A DNA stretch of 64,000 bases from Gammaproteobacteria bacterium (lineage in GTDB: Bacteria > Pseudomonadota > Gammaproteobacteria > UBA4575), in assembly GCA_028279275.1 (NCBI GenBank), contig JANQOB010000012.1, positions 84,203 to 148,202 on the forward strand, in the 5' to 3' direction. Position 1 is the stretch's first letter. Each line of letters begins with the position of its first letter. The notes beneath the pieces are model-generated. The model did not search any database, was not told where the DNA came from, and saw only the letters and a program-made list of their open reading frames with translations. A program made the translations under genes and the position numbers. Below, one piece after another: positions 49,902-58,285 of this stretch.

Positions 49902-50321
49902 TTATTTTTTGCAGTTATCGGGGTTATTACAAATACCATAAATAATCAAGGCATGATCAGTAATTCTAAACCCTTCTTTTTTAGCAATTTTATTTTGCTT
50001 GTCTTCAATTTCATCATCAACGAACTCAACAATTTTTCCACACTTCACACATACTATGTGATCGTGATGATGTCCTCTATCAAGTTCAAATACAGCTTGC
50101 CCTGATTCGAAATGATGTCTATTTACAAGCGAGGCAGATTCAAATTGGGTGAGTACACGGTAAATAGTGGCCAAGCCTATTTCATCACCGGAATCCAGAA
50201 GGATTTTGTATATATCTTCAGCACTTAAGTGGCGTTCGCTAGAATTTTCTAAGATTTCTAGAATTTTCATTCTAGGCAAAGTGACTTTTAGGCCTGCGCG
50301 TTTAAGATCTTGGTTCTCCAT
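49902..50321 (-). CDS. fur: Ferric uptake regulator Fur
   Basis: Iron-responsive repressor of 139 residues. The winged-helix domain begins with LKRAGLKVTLPRMKILEIL. The metal site HHHDHIVCVKCGKIVEF has the histidine-rich regulatory ligands and a CxxC zinc pair, and a second Cys pair lies near the end (CNNPDNC). It is the likely reader of the Fur-box-like sites nearby. Its own promoter shows no clear Fur box. Its 3' end faces the DUF1461 gene. Confidence 0.96.
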   Translation of the reverse strand: MENQDLKRAGLKVTLPRMKILEILENSSERHLSAEDIYKILLDSGDEIGLATIYRVLTQFESASLVNRHHFESGQAVFELDRGHHHDHIVCVKCGKIVEFVDDEIEDKQNKIAKKEGFRITDHALIIYGICNNPDNCKK

Positions 50322-50530
50322 CTATAAAATTCTATCTTATTTGGAGAACACTTGCCTGGCTGATTAAAGCTAGCGGAGGAGGGCTTTAATTTGGCTTGGT
50401 AGTGTGGAGTTGCAAGGAACAAGTACTGCGACTCATAAAGCGAACCTAGCTATTTGCTTTTTTGTAACCGATATCTGCATATATCATGTAACAAAAAGAG
50501 ATTGTTATGGCTTGGATCGCGAACCTTTTG
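50322..50530. other. Intergenic region between fur and hemP
   Basis: 209 bp. No tRNA, clear terminator or supported gene seen. A plus-strand 11-codon frame (MAWIANLLLFS) at about 50507 is too short to call. The fur promoter must lie here; I see no strong -35/-10 match. Confidence 0.5.
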
Positions 50531-50713
50531 TTATTTAGTTAATAATAATTTGTTATTACTCGTTATCTGTAAAATGTAATTATCACCCTGATGACTTAAA
50601 GTTACTCTTTTCTTACCTTGAAAGATTTTTTCAGCATCAACTATATTGTTTGCATCATTAGGCGAATTTTTTTGTAATTTAATGGTTTTATTTGCTTGAG
50701 TAGAAGTATTCAT
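50531..50713 (-). CDS. hemP: Hemin uptake protein HemP family
   Basis: Small protein of about 60 residues. The C-terminal core IFQGKKRVTLSHQGDNYILQITSNNKLLLTK is the HemP domain, seen with heme-uptake loci. ATG 50713 is chosen; GTG 50734 is in frame and overlaps the upstream stop. It follows the unknown gene at 50725-51000 in one operon under the Fur-centred repeat. No heme receptor gene is in the window. Function in heme uptake is known by association only. Confidence 0.85.
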   Translation of the reverse strand: MNTSTQANKTIKLQKNSPNDANNIVDAEKIFQGKKRVTLSHQGDNYILQITSNNKLLLTK

Positions 50714-50724
50714 AGCTATATAAA

Positions 50725-51000
50725 TTAGTGACACACATGCACAGGTTTTACGACTTGTGTGCCTAAATATTCTATATATATACAGAATTTACCGACGTGA
50801 TCATTCAACACACCTATTTGTACCTGACCTGTGTTAATTGCATGTAGCATACTAAGTTCAGATTCACAGAAAGAGCGAGCGACAACATCAATGTCTTGAA
50901 TAAGGGTGCTCTTTATTTTTTCAAGCTCGGGTGGGTTAAAGTCCACTAGTTTTCTATTAATAAGCTGATCGGGTTTTACGTTGCAATGAACAGATGCCAT
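50725..51000 (-). CDS. Unknown protein upstream of hemP
   Basis: 91 residues from ATG 51000, which has AAGGAG five bases upstream (plus-strand 51006-51011). The open frame continues upstream through the inverted repeat, but that part is not needed. It has no membrane segment or known motif; Cys residues lie in VHCNV, SFCESE, KFCIYI and the end HVCH. It is likely Fur-repressed together with hemP. Function unknown. Confidence 0.65.
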   Translation of the reverse strand: MASVHCNVKPDQLINRKLVDFNPPELEKIKSTLIQDIDVVARSFCESELSMLHAINTGQVQIGVLNDHVGKFCIYIEYLGTQVVKPVHVCH

Positions 51001-51010
51001 TAGATCTCCT

Positions 51011-51079
51011 TGCTGTGATTCACCATGTTGCAAATAGTAATACGAATGATTATCATTTGCAACATGGTGAATCACAGCA
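51011..51079. repeat. Perfect 25-bp inverted repeat flanking a Fur box
   Basis: Left arm 51011-51035 and right arm 51055-51079 are exact reverse complements (25 of 25), with a 19-base centre. The left arm begins TGCTGTGATTCACC and the right ends GGTGAATCACAGCA. The repeat lies between the divergent genes at 51000 (minus) and about 51087 (plus). Its 5' edge touches the Shine-Dalgarno sequence of the minus gene. Both flanking frames read through their arm as LQHGESQ. Confidence 0.85.
51042..51060. promoter_or_regulatory. Fur-box-like site in the divergent hemP promoter
   Basis: ACGAATGATTATCATTTGC matches 13 of 19 Fur consensus positions by eye, including AATGAT and ATCATT. It fills the spacer of the 25-bp inverted repeat. 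Fur here would control both the hemP operon and the plus-strand gene. Confidence 0.6.
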
Positions 51080-51086
51080 TAATCCC

Positions 51087-51458
51087 TTGTTTAGTCTAAA
51101 CGCTTGGTTTGAGCGCTCTAAGCCATACTTAGAGTTACGTAATAACTATACGAATAAAGTGGTTTTGAGGCTTGATGGAGAAAATCTATGTGAAGTATTA
51201 GAAGATATTGGTTATGACCATGGTGACCTTTTAAGAAATGGATCTTCACCTGGGTTAATCAAGTCTCTTTTATTGGCAGCCATTAAAGATTATCCGATTG
51301 AATATGATTCAAGATGTGAAATCGAAACTAAAGTCACACCATTCCCCAAAATAAAAAAAGAGAGATATGTTTACTTTAGTAGCAGCAACTTCAAGCAATA
51401 TGAAAATGTAATTTTTTTAGACCGTATTTTATTAAATTCAAATACTAGAAAGGCTTAA
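51087..51458 (+). CDS. Unknown protein divergent from hemP operon
   Basis: About 123 residues if TTG 51087 is the start; the only in-frame ATG (50994) lies inside the opposite gene and would overlap the repeat, so the start is uncertain. The readable core is AWFERSKPYLELRNNYTNKV and VLRLDGENLCEVLEDIGYDHGDLLRN. It is soluble, no known motif, family not recognised. It overlaps the end of convergent hemJ by 14 bp. It may share Fur control. Confidence 0.5.
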   Translation: MFSLNAWFERSKPYLELRNNYTNKVVLRLDGENLCEVLEDIGYDHGDLLRNGSSPGLIKSLLLAAIKDYPIEYDSRCEIETKVTPFPKIKKERYVYFSSSNFKQYENVIFLDRILLNSNTRKA

Positions 51459-51864
51459 CGATGACAAGAATCACAATTGCGAAAAGTGCTAAGACGGGTG
51501 CTTCGTTAAACCAGCGATACCACACGTGAGTTTTAGTATTTTTATCGTTAGCAAATGTTTTAACAATTCTTCCACACCATAAATGATAAATTATCAATAA
51601 AACAACAAAAAACAATTTGACATACATCCAGCCAAAAGACGCATAGATATTCCAATTAGGGATCAATAAAATAGCACCCAATACAATGGTTAAAGCCATA
51701 CTTGGAGTAGTAAAGCGATAGAGTTTACGTTCCATAATTTTAAAACGTTCGTTGCATTCTTTATTGTTCGTTAGCGTATGGTGAACAAATAAGCGTGGCA
51801 AATAAAATAAACCCGCGAACCAGGTGACTACAAAAATGATATGTAATGCTTTTATCCAAAGCAT
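51445..51864 (-). CDS. hemJ: Protoporphyrinogen IX oxidase HemJ
   Basis: Membrane enzyme of the penultimate heme step. It is 139 residues with four helices, the N-terminal LWIKALHIIFVVTWFAGLFYLPRLFVHH holding the conserved His, and MYVKLFFVVLLIIYHLW. The size and motifs fit HemJ (UPF0093). It lies beside argC and the ClC gene; hemJ-argC closeness is known from relatives. No hemG or hemY is seen in the window. Confidence 0.92.
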   Translation of the reverse strand: MLWIKALHIIFVVTWFAGLFYLPRLFVHHTLTNNKECNERFKIMERKLYRFTTPSMALTIVLGAILLIPNWNIYASFGWMYVKLFFVVLLIIYHLWCGRIVKTFANDKNTKTHVWYRWFNEAPVLALFAIVILVIVKPF

Positions 51865-51879
51865 ATAATTTCCCCATTT

Positions 51880-53625
51880 TTAGATGTCATACGAGCTTTT
51901 AAATTTCTCTTTTGTTAAAACACCATAGACACGAATTGTATCAGGGTCAATGGAACTGCTTATACATATTGCTTCAACGCCTTCTTCTATGAATTGTTCA
52001 CGCGCAGAATCGGCAGTAGCACGCAAGTCTATGCAGCTTACTTGTAGGCGTTTTGCAGGAATTTTCATTAAATCTATTTCTTCTTTTTCTTCTTCGTCTT
52101 CGATGTAATTACATAAATCTGATGTAGGAAGTATTGCTATGGGTTTTTCGTCTTCAATAACGATCCATTCTTTATTTTGTTCGACTAACTCTTTTGCTTG
52201 CTCATAAGAAACGATATATCTACTGCGACAAATATTTCGGTTCATCACATTGGCAACACCCACTCGACGCAATGCCTGCACCATGGGCTCATGACGATAA
52301 TCTAAACCTTTGAGCTGCATGAGCATTCTGTAAATAGAACGCTGTCCAAAAAGCTGGCTGGCCGTAAGCTGCGCAGTCACTATTGCCAACATGCCAGGCA
52401 AAATAATATTTGGATTGCTGGTGAGTTCAAAGACAGCAGTTAACGCTGAGAGAGGTGCTTGCAGGGTTGCGCCCATCATGGCTGCCATTCCAATTAATGC
52501 ATACATACCTGGTGACGATGAGAGGTCGGGAAAAATAGGCTGCGCAATGATGCCCATAATCCCACCCAAACTGGCGCCAATGACAAAAGTTGGACCGATC
52601 AGACCGGCAGGCAATCCCAAGCCAACACTACATGCAGTCGCAATTAATTTTGCGGCGAATATGATTATTAAGAGATTTAAACTAATGTTATTCACTAATG
52701 AGTTATTTACAGTGTCATAACCAATTCCCATTATTTGCGGTGCAAAATAAGCAAGTAATCCTGTTATGGTTCCGGCTAGGGTAAATTTAATCCAGATGGA
52801 TAAGTTTTTGCTGGATATTGAAGCGAGCTTTGTAATGTAAATAAAAATAACGGCTGCAATTCCCGTTACTACGCCTAGGAATGCCACATAAGGTAATTCT
52901 AATAAGTTTGTAAGTTGAAAATTAGGAACCGAAAAAACTACTTCGGAACCAAAAAACGCTCGTGTCACAGCTGTAGCACTAACCGCAGACAGAATGACAG
53001 GCAAAAAACTTGCAAGTGTGTACTCCATCATAACCACTTCAAGTGCGAAGATGACACCTGCTAATGGTGTATTAAAAGAAGCACCGATCGCAGCAGCAGT
53101 TCCACAAGCTACGAGCGTTCGAATCGTATTATTCGGTAAACCGAGTTGCTGACCAATTATGCTGCTGGTTGCCGAGCCCAGGTGAATTGCGGGTCCTTCT
53201 CGTCCTAAAGATTGGCCAGAAATAATTGCCATAGCTGCACCAACATACTGCAATATCAAACTGCGAATAGTTAAATAACCTTGATGGTATGAAAGTCGCT
53301 CCATAACATGTGAAACGCCAACGCTTAGATCATTTTTCGCAAATAACTTAAATATTGCTGCAATTAAAATTGCACCTGCGATGGGAAGAAGAACTCGATA
53401 ATAAGCACTTAAACCCTCGTAGTTTTCTGGATCTCCATAAGGTAAAAAAGCGGTTTGTGCAGATTCAATTAATATCCTAAATGACACGATGACGAGGCCT
53501 GTCATCAGACCAGCCATAATACCTAACACTGCAAGTTGTATTAATGCGTCAGGTCTTGATGTTCGTAGGCGTAAATCTTCTAATGCCTGTCGAATTTTGA
53601 GGCGAATGAATGATTCTTTTCCCAT
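51880..53625 (-). CDS. ClC-family chloride/proton antiporter with CBS domains
   Basis: 581 residues. About ten or more membrane helices contain SLGREGPAIHLGS with the gating Glu, and GLGLPAGLIGPTFVIGA for the anion path. The C-terminal part (from about residue 450) is a pair of CBS domains. The gene is divergent from argC across 177 bp. It may exchange chloride for protons or leak anions; transport mode is not visible from the sequence. Confidence 0.92.
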   Translation of the reverse strand: MGKESFIRLKIRQALEDLRLRTSRPDALIQLAVLGIMAGLMTGLVIVSFRILIESAQTAFLPYGDPENYEGLSAYYRVLLPIAGAILIAAIFKLFAKNDLSVGVSHVMERLSYHQGYLTIRSLILQYVGAAMAIISGQSLGREGPAIHLGSATSSIIGQQLGLPNNTIRTLVACGTAAAIGASFNTPLAGVIFALEVVMMEYTLASFLPVILSAVSATAVTRAFFGSEVVFSVPNFQLTNLLELPYVAFLGVVTGIAAVIFIYITKLASISSKNLSIWIKFTLAGTITGLLAYFAPQIMGIGYDTVNNSLVNNISLNLLIIIFAAKLIATACSVGLGLPAGLIGPTFVIGASLGGIMGIIAQPIFPDLSSSPGMYALIGMAAMMGATLQAPLSALTAVFELTSNPNIILPGMLAIVTAQLTASQLFGQRSIYRMLMQLKGLDYRHEPMVQALRRVGVANVMNRNICRSRYIVSYEQAKELVEQNKEWIVIEDEKPIAILPTSDLCNYIEDEEEKEEIDLMKIPAKRLQVSCIDLRATADSAREQFIEEGVEAICISSSIDPDTIRVYGVLTKEKFKSSYDI

Positions 53626-53802
53626 GCTGATGATTATGCCATAAGAACAAAAAATATCTGTTCTTGTGTGGTGTGTATAAAATTAAGTGTTTTGCTTTTG
53701 ATGAAACTTATTAGCTTGTATGATGCACCAAGATTTTTTAGTCAGGCCGCACACATATGAAAGAGCCTGTCTTGAAATTTTTATATAGAGGAAGCTGTAT
53801 TC

Positions 53803-54834
53803 ATGATCTCTGTCGGAATTGTTGGAGGAACAGGATATACCGGTGTTGAGCTGTTGCGCATATTGGTTTCGCATCCTATGGTTGAGATTAAAGTGGTCAC
53901 TTCGCGAAGTGAGGCGGGGAATAAAGTTTCCACAGTATATCCGAGCTTACTCGCTAGTCTCGATATAGTTTTTACTAAACCTGATGTTGCTCATTTAAAA
54001 AAGTGTGATTGTGTATTTTTTGCTTCTCCCAATGGAACAGCAATGCAAATGGTGCCGGAGCTGTTGAGCGAAGGTATAAAAGTTATCGATCTGGCGGCAG
54101 ATTTTCGAATCAAGGATCCAGCAACTTGGGAACAATGGTATAAACAACCGCATGCATGTCCAGACTTGTTAGAAAAAGCAGTTTACGGTTTACCCGAACT
54201 GCATAGAGAAAAAATCAAAAAAGCAATACTGGTTGCAAACCCTGGTTGTTATCCAACTGCGGTTATTTTAGGTTTTTTGCCATTACTTGAATCAGGAATT
54301 TCTAAAAATACAAAACTAATTGCAGACGCAAAGTCAGGTGTAAGTGGTGCGGGGCGTGGTGCAAATGTACCAACACTTTTTAGCGAAGCGGGTGAAAATT
54401 TTAAAGCTTATAACGTCAATGCACATCGACATTGGCCTGAAATTAAGCAAGTTTTAGAAACTGTAAGTAAAAACGAAGTTAATTTTGTGTTTACACCGCA
54501 TTTAACCCCAATGGTGCGAGGAATCTTTGCCACACTATATTCTGTAGGTGTTGATTCTTCTATTGATTTAGTTGATTTGTATAAGAAAAGGTATGCGGCG
54601 GAAGTATTTGTGCAAGTATTAGATGAAGGTATGTTGCCCGAAACTAAGCATGTTCGTGCATCTAATCAGTGCATATTGTCTATATCTAAACCCTATAATG
54701 GCGATACTGTTGTAGTCTTATCTGTGATTGACAATCTTGTAAAAGGTGCGGCGGGCCAAGCCGTTCAAAATATGAATTTAATGTTTGGAATAGAAGAGAC
54801 TACAGGTTTAATGCAGGCAGGGTTATTTCCTTAA
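53803..54834 (+). CDS. argC: N-acetyl-gamma-glutamyl-phosphate reductase
   Basis: Third step of arginine synthesis, an NADPH-dependent reduction. The Rossmann start is VGIVGGTGYTGVELLRIL, the catalytic Cys is in NPGCYPTA (about residue 147), and the His in PHLTPMVRGI. It is 343 residues. AGGAAG precedes the ATG. Its stop and the next start share TAATG, so the two are coupled. Confidence 0.96.
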   Translation: MISVGIVGGTGYTGVELLRILVSHPMVEIKVVTSRSEAGNKVSTVYPSLLASLDIVFTKPDVAHLKKCDCVFFASPNGTAMQMVPELLSEGIKVIDLAADFRIKDPATWEQWYKQPHACPDLLEKAVYGLPELHREKIKKAILVANPGCYPTAVILGFLPLLESGISKNTKLIADAKSGVSGAGRGANVPTLFSEAGENFKAYNVNAHRHWPEIKQVLETVSKNEVNFVFTPHLTPMVRGIFATLYSVGVDSSIDLVDLYKKRYAAEVFVQVLDEGMLPETKHVRASNQCILSISKPYNGDTVVVLSVIDNLVKGAAGQAVQNMNLMFGIEETTGLMQAGLFP

Positions 54835-55553
54835 TGATTAAGCGCACTCAACAAGACGGTACTTATCTGGTTTCATTTGGAATTACTGCCGCATTTTTTA
54901 TACTTTCTTTGTATTTGGCATTTTGGATAGGTGAGAATGGTTTAAGAATTCCTTTTTTGTCATCTAATAATATACCTGAGTTTGCTGATAGCGACGAAAA
55001 AATTAAATTTTTAGAAAAAAAGGTACGTGAACTTGAAGGTGAGCTGGCTTATGTAAAACGTTCAACTAAAGTTGAACTCGCAGCGGTTGAAGAAGTAAAT
55101 AAAGCAATAAAAGAAAAAGATCTTGAGCTCTTAGAATTAAAACAAGAACTGCATTTTTATAATACGCTTTACACTGCAAATACTGATAATACTCTTATCC
55201 ATATCAAAGCATTTGACTTGCAAAAAGATCCCATAACAGGGCGATATGTTTATGAATTAGTGTTGACTGGTGTTGCCAAAAAGCGTGAAGGTAAAGTTTC
55301 GGGTGTGATTGGTTTAAGTGTAGATGGCGAAGAGCAAGATATACTCAAACGTCTGGTCTTTGAAGATGCTAGTGAAGTAACAGAAACTTCGTTAACGTTT
55401 TCCTTTAAATATTTTCAAAAGATTTCTGGAAGTTTTTCTTTACCAGAGGAATTTAAACCATCAACGGTTCACGTAGAAGTTCGTCGTGATAAAAGCAAAA
55501 AAGAACCCATTGCTGTAAGTTATAACTGGGACGAAGTATTTACGAAAGGTTAA
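54834..55553 (+). CDS. Bitopic coiled-coil membrane protein (DUF6776-like)
   Basis: 239 residues. One membrane helix near residues 14-34 (LVSFGITAAFFILSLYLAFW), a coiled coil at about 60-110 (EKKVRELEGELAYVKR ... EKDLELLELKQEL), and a C-terminal beta-rich periplasmic domain ending in YNWDEVF. I recall such proteins between argC and bactofilin in relatives; the DUF number is from memory. It lies 12 bp before the bactofilin gene. Confidence 0.78.
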   Translation: MIKRTQQDGTYLVSFGITAAFFILSLYLAFWIGENGLRIPFLSSNNIPEFADSDEKIKFLEKKVRELEGELAYVKRSTKVELAAVEEVNKAIKEKDLELLELKQELHFYNTLYTANTDNTLIHIKAFDLQKDPITGRYVYELVLTGVAKKREGKVSGVIGLSVDGEEQDILKRLVFEDASEVTETSLTFSFKYFQKISGSFSLPEEFKPSTVHVEVRRDKSKKEPIAVSYNWDEVFTKG

Positions 55554-55565
55554 AAGCAGGTAGTT

Positions 55566-55931
55566 ATGGCATTTAAGAAAAAAGTTAAAGCTATGCGAGT
55601 TGATACTCTGATAGGTAAACATTCTAAAATCGTGGGCGATGTTTTATTTACCGGTGGGGTACATGTTGAAGGTGAGGTAGAAGGAAATCTCATGGCGGAA
55701 GAGCCAGATAAAGGGTTTGTTGTAGTCAGCGAATCTGGACTTGTAAAAGGAGAAATCCGCGGACCGACAATCATTGTCTATGGAACTGTAAGTGGTGATG
55801 TATATGCGACCGGTACCATTGAGCTTGCATCGGGTGCAAAAATTAACGGTAGTGTTTATTACAATTTACTAGAAATGGCTAACGGGGCTGAAGTAAATGG
55901 CAATCTTGTACATCAGCAGAGCAATACGTGA
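55566..55931 (+). CDS. Bactofilin
   Basis: 121-residue polymer-forming cytoskeletal protein. The core is a beta-helix with repeats such as GKHSKIVGDVLFTGGVHVEGEVEG and GEIRGPTIIVYGTVSGDVYATG, with hydrophobic positions in register. The N-terminal KKKVKAMRV may touch membrane. It shares an operon with the preceding membrane protein, a possible anchor or partner. Its role here could be cell shape or pilus placement. Confidence 0.9.
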   Translation: MAFKKKVKAMRVDTLIGKHSKIVGDVLFTGGVHVEGEVEGNLMAEEPDKGFVVVSESGLVKGEIRGPTIIVYGTVSGDVYATGTIELASGAKINGSVYYNLLEMANGAEVNGNLVHQQSNT

Positions 55932-55956
55932 TCTGTGGATGTAAAATCAGGTTTTG

Positions 55957-55977
55957 AACTATTCCTAAGGAATAGTT
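55957..55977. repeat. 21-bp near-perfect palindrome upstream of erpA
   Basis: AACTATTCCT and AGGAATAGTT are exact 10-bp arms around a single base. It overlaps the left edge of the IscR-like site and the -35 region, so it may be a second operator or part of the same regulatory region. It lies about 80 bp before the erpA ATG. Confidence 0.6.
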
Positions 55978-55996
55978 GACTAATTTACTAAGGTAA
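55972..55996 (+). promoter_or_regulatory. IscR type 1 binding site and erpA promoter
   Basis: By eye the 25-bp sequence, starting ATAGTTGACT and ending AAGGTAA, matches the E. coli type 1 IscR consensus at 22 of 25 positions. TTGACT at 55976 is also a -35 hexamer; a -10-like TAGTAT lies at 56000-56005 after an 18-base spacer. IscR bound here would repress erpA when Fe-S supply is good. This links erpA to the isc operon at the other end of the window. Confidence 0.65.
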
Positions 55997-56040
55997 TGTT
56001 AGTATATTAGCAATTTCTAAAATAAGATTTGGAGAATCAT

Positions 56041-56418
56041 ATGGCTGCAGCCAATAATGCGGAAGCAACGACACCCTCTGCACCCCCATCATCATTAATA
56101 TTCACTGATGCAGCGGCAAGCAAGGTGAAGCAGCTCATTGAAGATGAAAAAAACGACAACCTTAAATTACGCGTATTTGTCAGTGGCGGCGGTTGCTCAG
56201 GTTTTCAATATGGGTTCACCTTTGATGAAAACTTACAGGATGGAGATACTTCAGTAGAAAATTCTGGGGTTACGTTATTAGTAGATCCAATGAGCTTTCA
56301 ATATTTAATGGGTGCTGAAATCGATTACACAGAAGGTTTGGAAGGTGCGCAATTTGTAATTCGCAATCCAAATGCACAAACGACTTGTGGCTGTGGCTCT
56401 TCATTCTCGCCCGGTTAA
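56041..56418 (+). CDS. erpA: Essential Fe-S carrier ErpA
   Basis: A-type carrier of 125 residues that delivers Fe-S clusters to IspG/IspH and respiratory enzymes. Conserved cysteines are in GGGCSGF and the C-terminal TCGCGSS. I choose ATG 56041 behind GGAG; an upstream TTG at 56029 is also in frame. The leading residues ([17 protein letters not shown]) are a longer, disordered N-terminus than in E. coli. Confidence 0.95.
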   Translation: MAAANNAEATTPSAPPSSLIFTDAAASKVKQLIEDEKNDNLKLRVFVSGGGCSGFQYGFTFDENLQDGDTSVENSGVTLLVDPMSFQYLMGAEIDYTEGLEGAQFVIRNPNAQTTCGCGSSFSPG

Positions 56419-56441
56419 TGACTCATTTGGTTTAATTTTAT

Positions 56442-56472
56442 AAAAAAAGCGCTCGCATGAGCGCTTTTTTTT
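56442..56472 (+). terminator. Rho-independent terminator after erpA
   Basis: Stem AGCGCTC / GAGCGCT with the loop GCAT, preceded by seven A and followed by eight T, about 24 bp after the erpA stop. The A and T tracts make it work in both directions. It separates erpA from lpxD. Confidence 0.92.
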
Positions 56473-56547
56473 GTCCTATTGAAAATACCGCAACCTAGAA
56501 TATTGATTTAAAATAAAAGCAATAAATCTGCTTTAGGAAATTAAGTC

Positions 56548-57597
56548 ATGCAAATCAGTATTTCAGATATCTTAAATGAATTTTCGCAATGGAATTTATT
56601 CTTAAAGTACGATGGCCCAGATAAGAAAATTACAGGAATGCCAGACATAAGAGAATCTGGTGAAGGTGATTTGGTATTTGTTGAAAGCGAAGAGTATGTT
56701 CCTTATGTGCAAAAGCAAAAGCCTTCAGCAGTAGTTACTAACGAAAAGCTTGCAGACCAATTTAGCAAGATCTCAAATACTGCTGTTCTAGTAAGTCCAA
56801 ATGCAAAATTAGCACAAGCACTTTTAAGACAAAAATATATGGATCGTGATTTGCGTGATAATGGTTGGCCACAAATTCATGAGACGGCGGTAATACATGA
56901 TTCAGCAATACTGCAGCCTAATGTAACAATTGGGCCTAATGCTGTAATTTCAAAAAATGCCAGCATTGGTGAAAACAGCACAGTAATGGCAAATGTTGTC
57001 ATTGAAGAAAATGTAACGATTGGAGCTGATTGTGTGATTTATCCAAACGCAGTGGTTTCTTATGAGTGTGTAATAGGAGACCGTTGCATCATTATGTCGG
57101 GTGCAGTGATTGGGGCGGAAGGCTTTGGCTTTGCGCAAGATCGAAATCAAAAAAGTTACCGAGTGCCACAACTTGGTAATGTAATAATCGGTAACGATGT
57201 TGTGGTTGGGGCAAATTGCACAATTGATCGAGCGACATTTAATAGTACTAAAATTGGAAACGGTTGTAAGTTTGATAACTTAATTCATATTGCGCACAAC
57301 GTTGAGGTTGGTGAGGATGCACTGATGGCTGCTCAATGCGGCGTCGCCGGATCAACAAAAATTGGTAAGCGGGTACGCTTTGGTGGTCAAACCGGCACAT
57401 ATGATCATGTGGTGATAGGGGATGACACAATTTTTGTTCATCGTTCAGCCGTAATACAAGATGTTGAAGAGCCGGGTATCTATGCTGGTTTACCTCCCAT
57501 TCCTTTGCGTCAATGGTCTAAATCGACTGCTGTTTTTAAACAGCTTGAAAGTTTGAAAAAAACGGTTGATTCGCTTGCAAAAAATAAATCTAAATGA
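56548..57597 (+). CDS. lpxD: UDP-3-O-acylglucosamine N-acyltransferase LpxD
   Basis: Third step of lipid A synthesis: adds the N-linked hydroxyacyl chain. The N-terminal uridine-binding domain is at residues 1-100, followed by hexapeptide beta-helix repeats to about residue 310. The catalytic His is in LIHIAHNVEVG. It is 349 residues. It is not in the usual lpxD-fabZ-lpxA cluster; an lpxA lies far away at 31262. The last codons overlap the globin gene as ATGA. Confidence 0.92.
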   Translation: MQISISDILNEFSQWNLFLKYDGPDKKITGMPDIRESGEGDLVFVESEEYVPYVQKQKPSAVVTNEKLADQFSKISNTAVLVSPNAKLAQALLRQKYMDRDLRDNGWPQIHETAVIHDSAILQPNVTIGPNAVISKNASIGENSTVMANVVIEENVTIGADCVIYPNAVVSYECVIGDRCIIMSGAVIGAEGFGFAQDRNQKSYRVPQLGNVIIGNDVVVGANCTIDRATFNSTKIGNGCKFDNLIHIAHNVEVGEDALMAAQCGVAGSTKIGKRVRFGGQTGTYDHVVIGDDTIFVHRSAVIQDVEEPGIYAGLPPIPLRQWSKSTAVFKQLESLKKTVDSLAKNKSK

Positions 57598-57995
57598 CTA
57601 CATTATTTGAAAAGTTTGATAGCCAACATCAGGTACAACAATTAGCGGAAGAATTTTATGATGTGATGGATAGTGATGAAAAGGCTAGAGAACTTCGTCG
57701 TTTGCATCCGGACAACCTTTTTTTTACAAAAAAAATACTCTATCGATTTATTGTGCATTGGTCCGGTGGGCCGGAGTTATTTAATGGCGATTACACCAAT
57801 TCAACTTGGCTAGAATTACGACATAGAAAAGTTGAATTAAATGAACTACATCGGAAGCAGTGGTTGTATTGCATGGAAACAGCAATGCGAAATTTAGACT
57901 TTAATGCGGAGCTAATTGAAGAGGTCTTAGCTAGATTTTCAAGTTTAATTAATTCAATGCTAGCAGTAAGGTCGGGTGTAAATGCAAGTGACTAG
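57594..57995 (+). CDS. Group II truncated hemoglobin
   Basis: 133 residues of the 2/2 globin fold. LRRLHPDNLFFTKKILYRFIVHWSGGPELF, then RHRKVELNELHRKQWLYCMETAM, with the proximal-His region and distal aromatic residues typical of group II. Likely roles are nitric oxide or oxygen chemistry. It overlaps lpxD by four bases, which suggests coupling but not a shared function. Confidence 0.88.
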   Translation: MTTLFEKFDSQHQVQQLAEEFYDVMDSDEKARELRRLHPDNLFFTKKILYRFIVHWSGGPELFNGDYTNSTWLELRHRKVELNELHRKQWLYCMETAMRNLDFNAELIEEVLARFSSLINSMLAVRSGVNASD

Positions 57996-58021
57996 GATGA
58001 ATTCAGTAAAATTAATAAGCT

Positions 58022-58258
58022 ATGAGTAATGATTCTTTAGGTTCAGAAGATAACAAGAATAAAATTAACGAGCTCAAAAAAGAGTATGAAATCTTAGAAA
58101 AATCTTTTTGGGTTACGGTAAGTTTTTTATTGGCAGTCATTTCCTATCTTTTATATAACGATTGGTTTTTAACCGTTGGTGTACTGCTAGGCGTATTTTT
58201 CCTGGGTTGGAGATTTCTTGCTAAAAAGCCACACACAAATAATCAAAGAAAAATATAA
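58022..58258 (+). CDS. Small two-helix membrane protein
   Basis: 78 residues. An N-terminal charged segment (about 1-30, coiled-coil-like NELKKEYEILEK), then two hydrophobic helices (VTVSFLLAVISYLLY and FLTVGVLLGVFFLGW), then a basic tail. No family recognised. It lies 26 bp after the globin gene on the same strand. Confidence 0.65.
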   Translation: MSNDSLGSEDNKNKINELKKEYEILEKSFWVTVSFLLAVISYLLYNDWFLTVGVLLGVFFLGWRFLAKKPHTNNQRKI

Positions 58259-58285
58259 ATAATAGATTTATCACGAAACTGATCT

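Noticed and set aside
50507..50542. 11-codon frame MAWIANLLLFS between fur and hemP
   Set aside because: Too short to separate from chance, though a purine-rich stretch precedes it.
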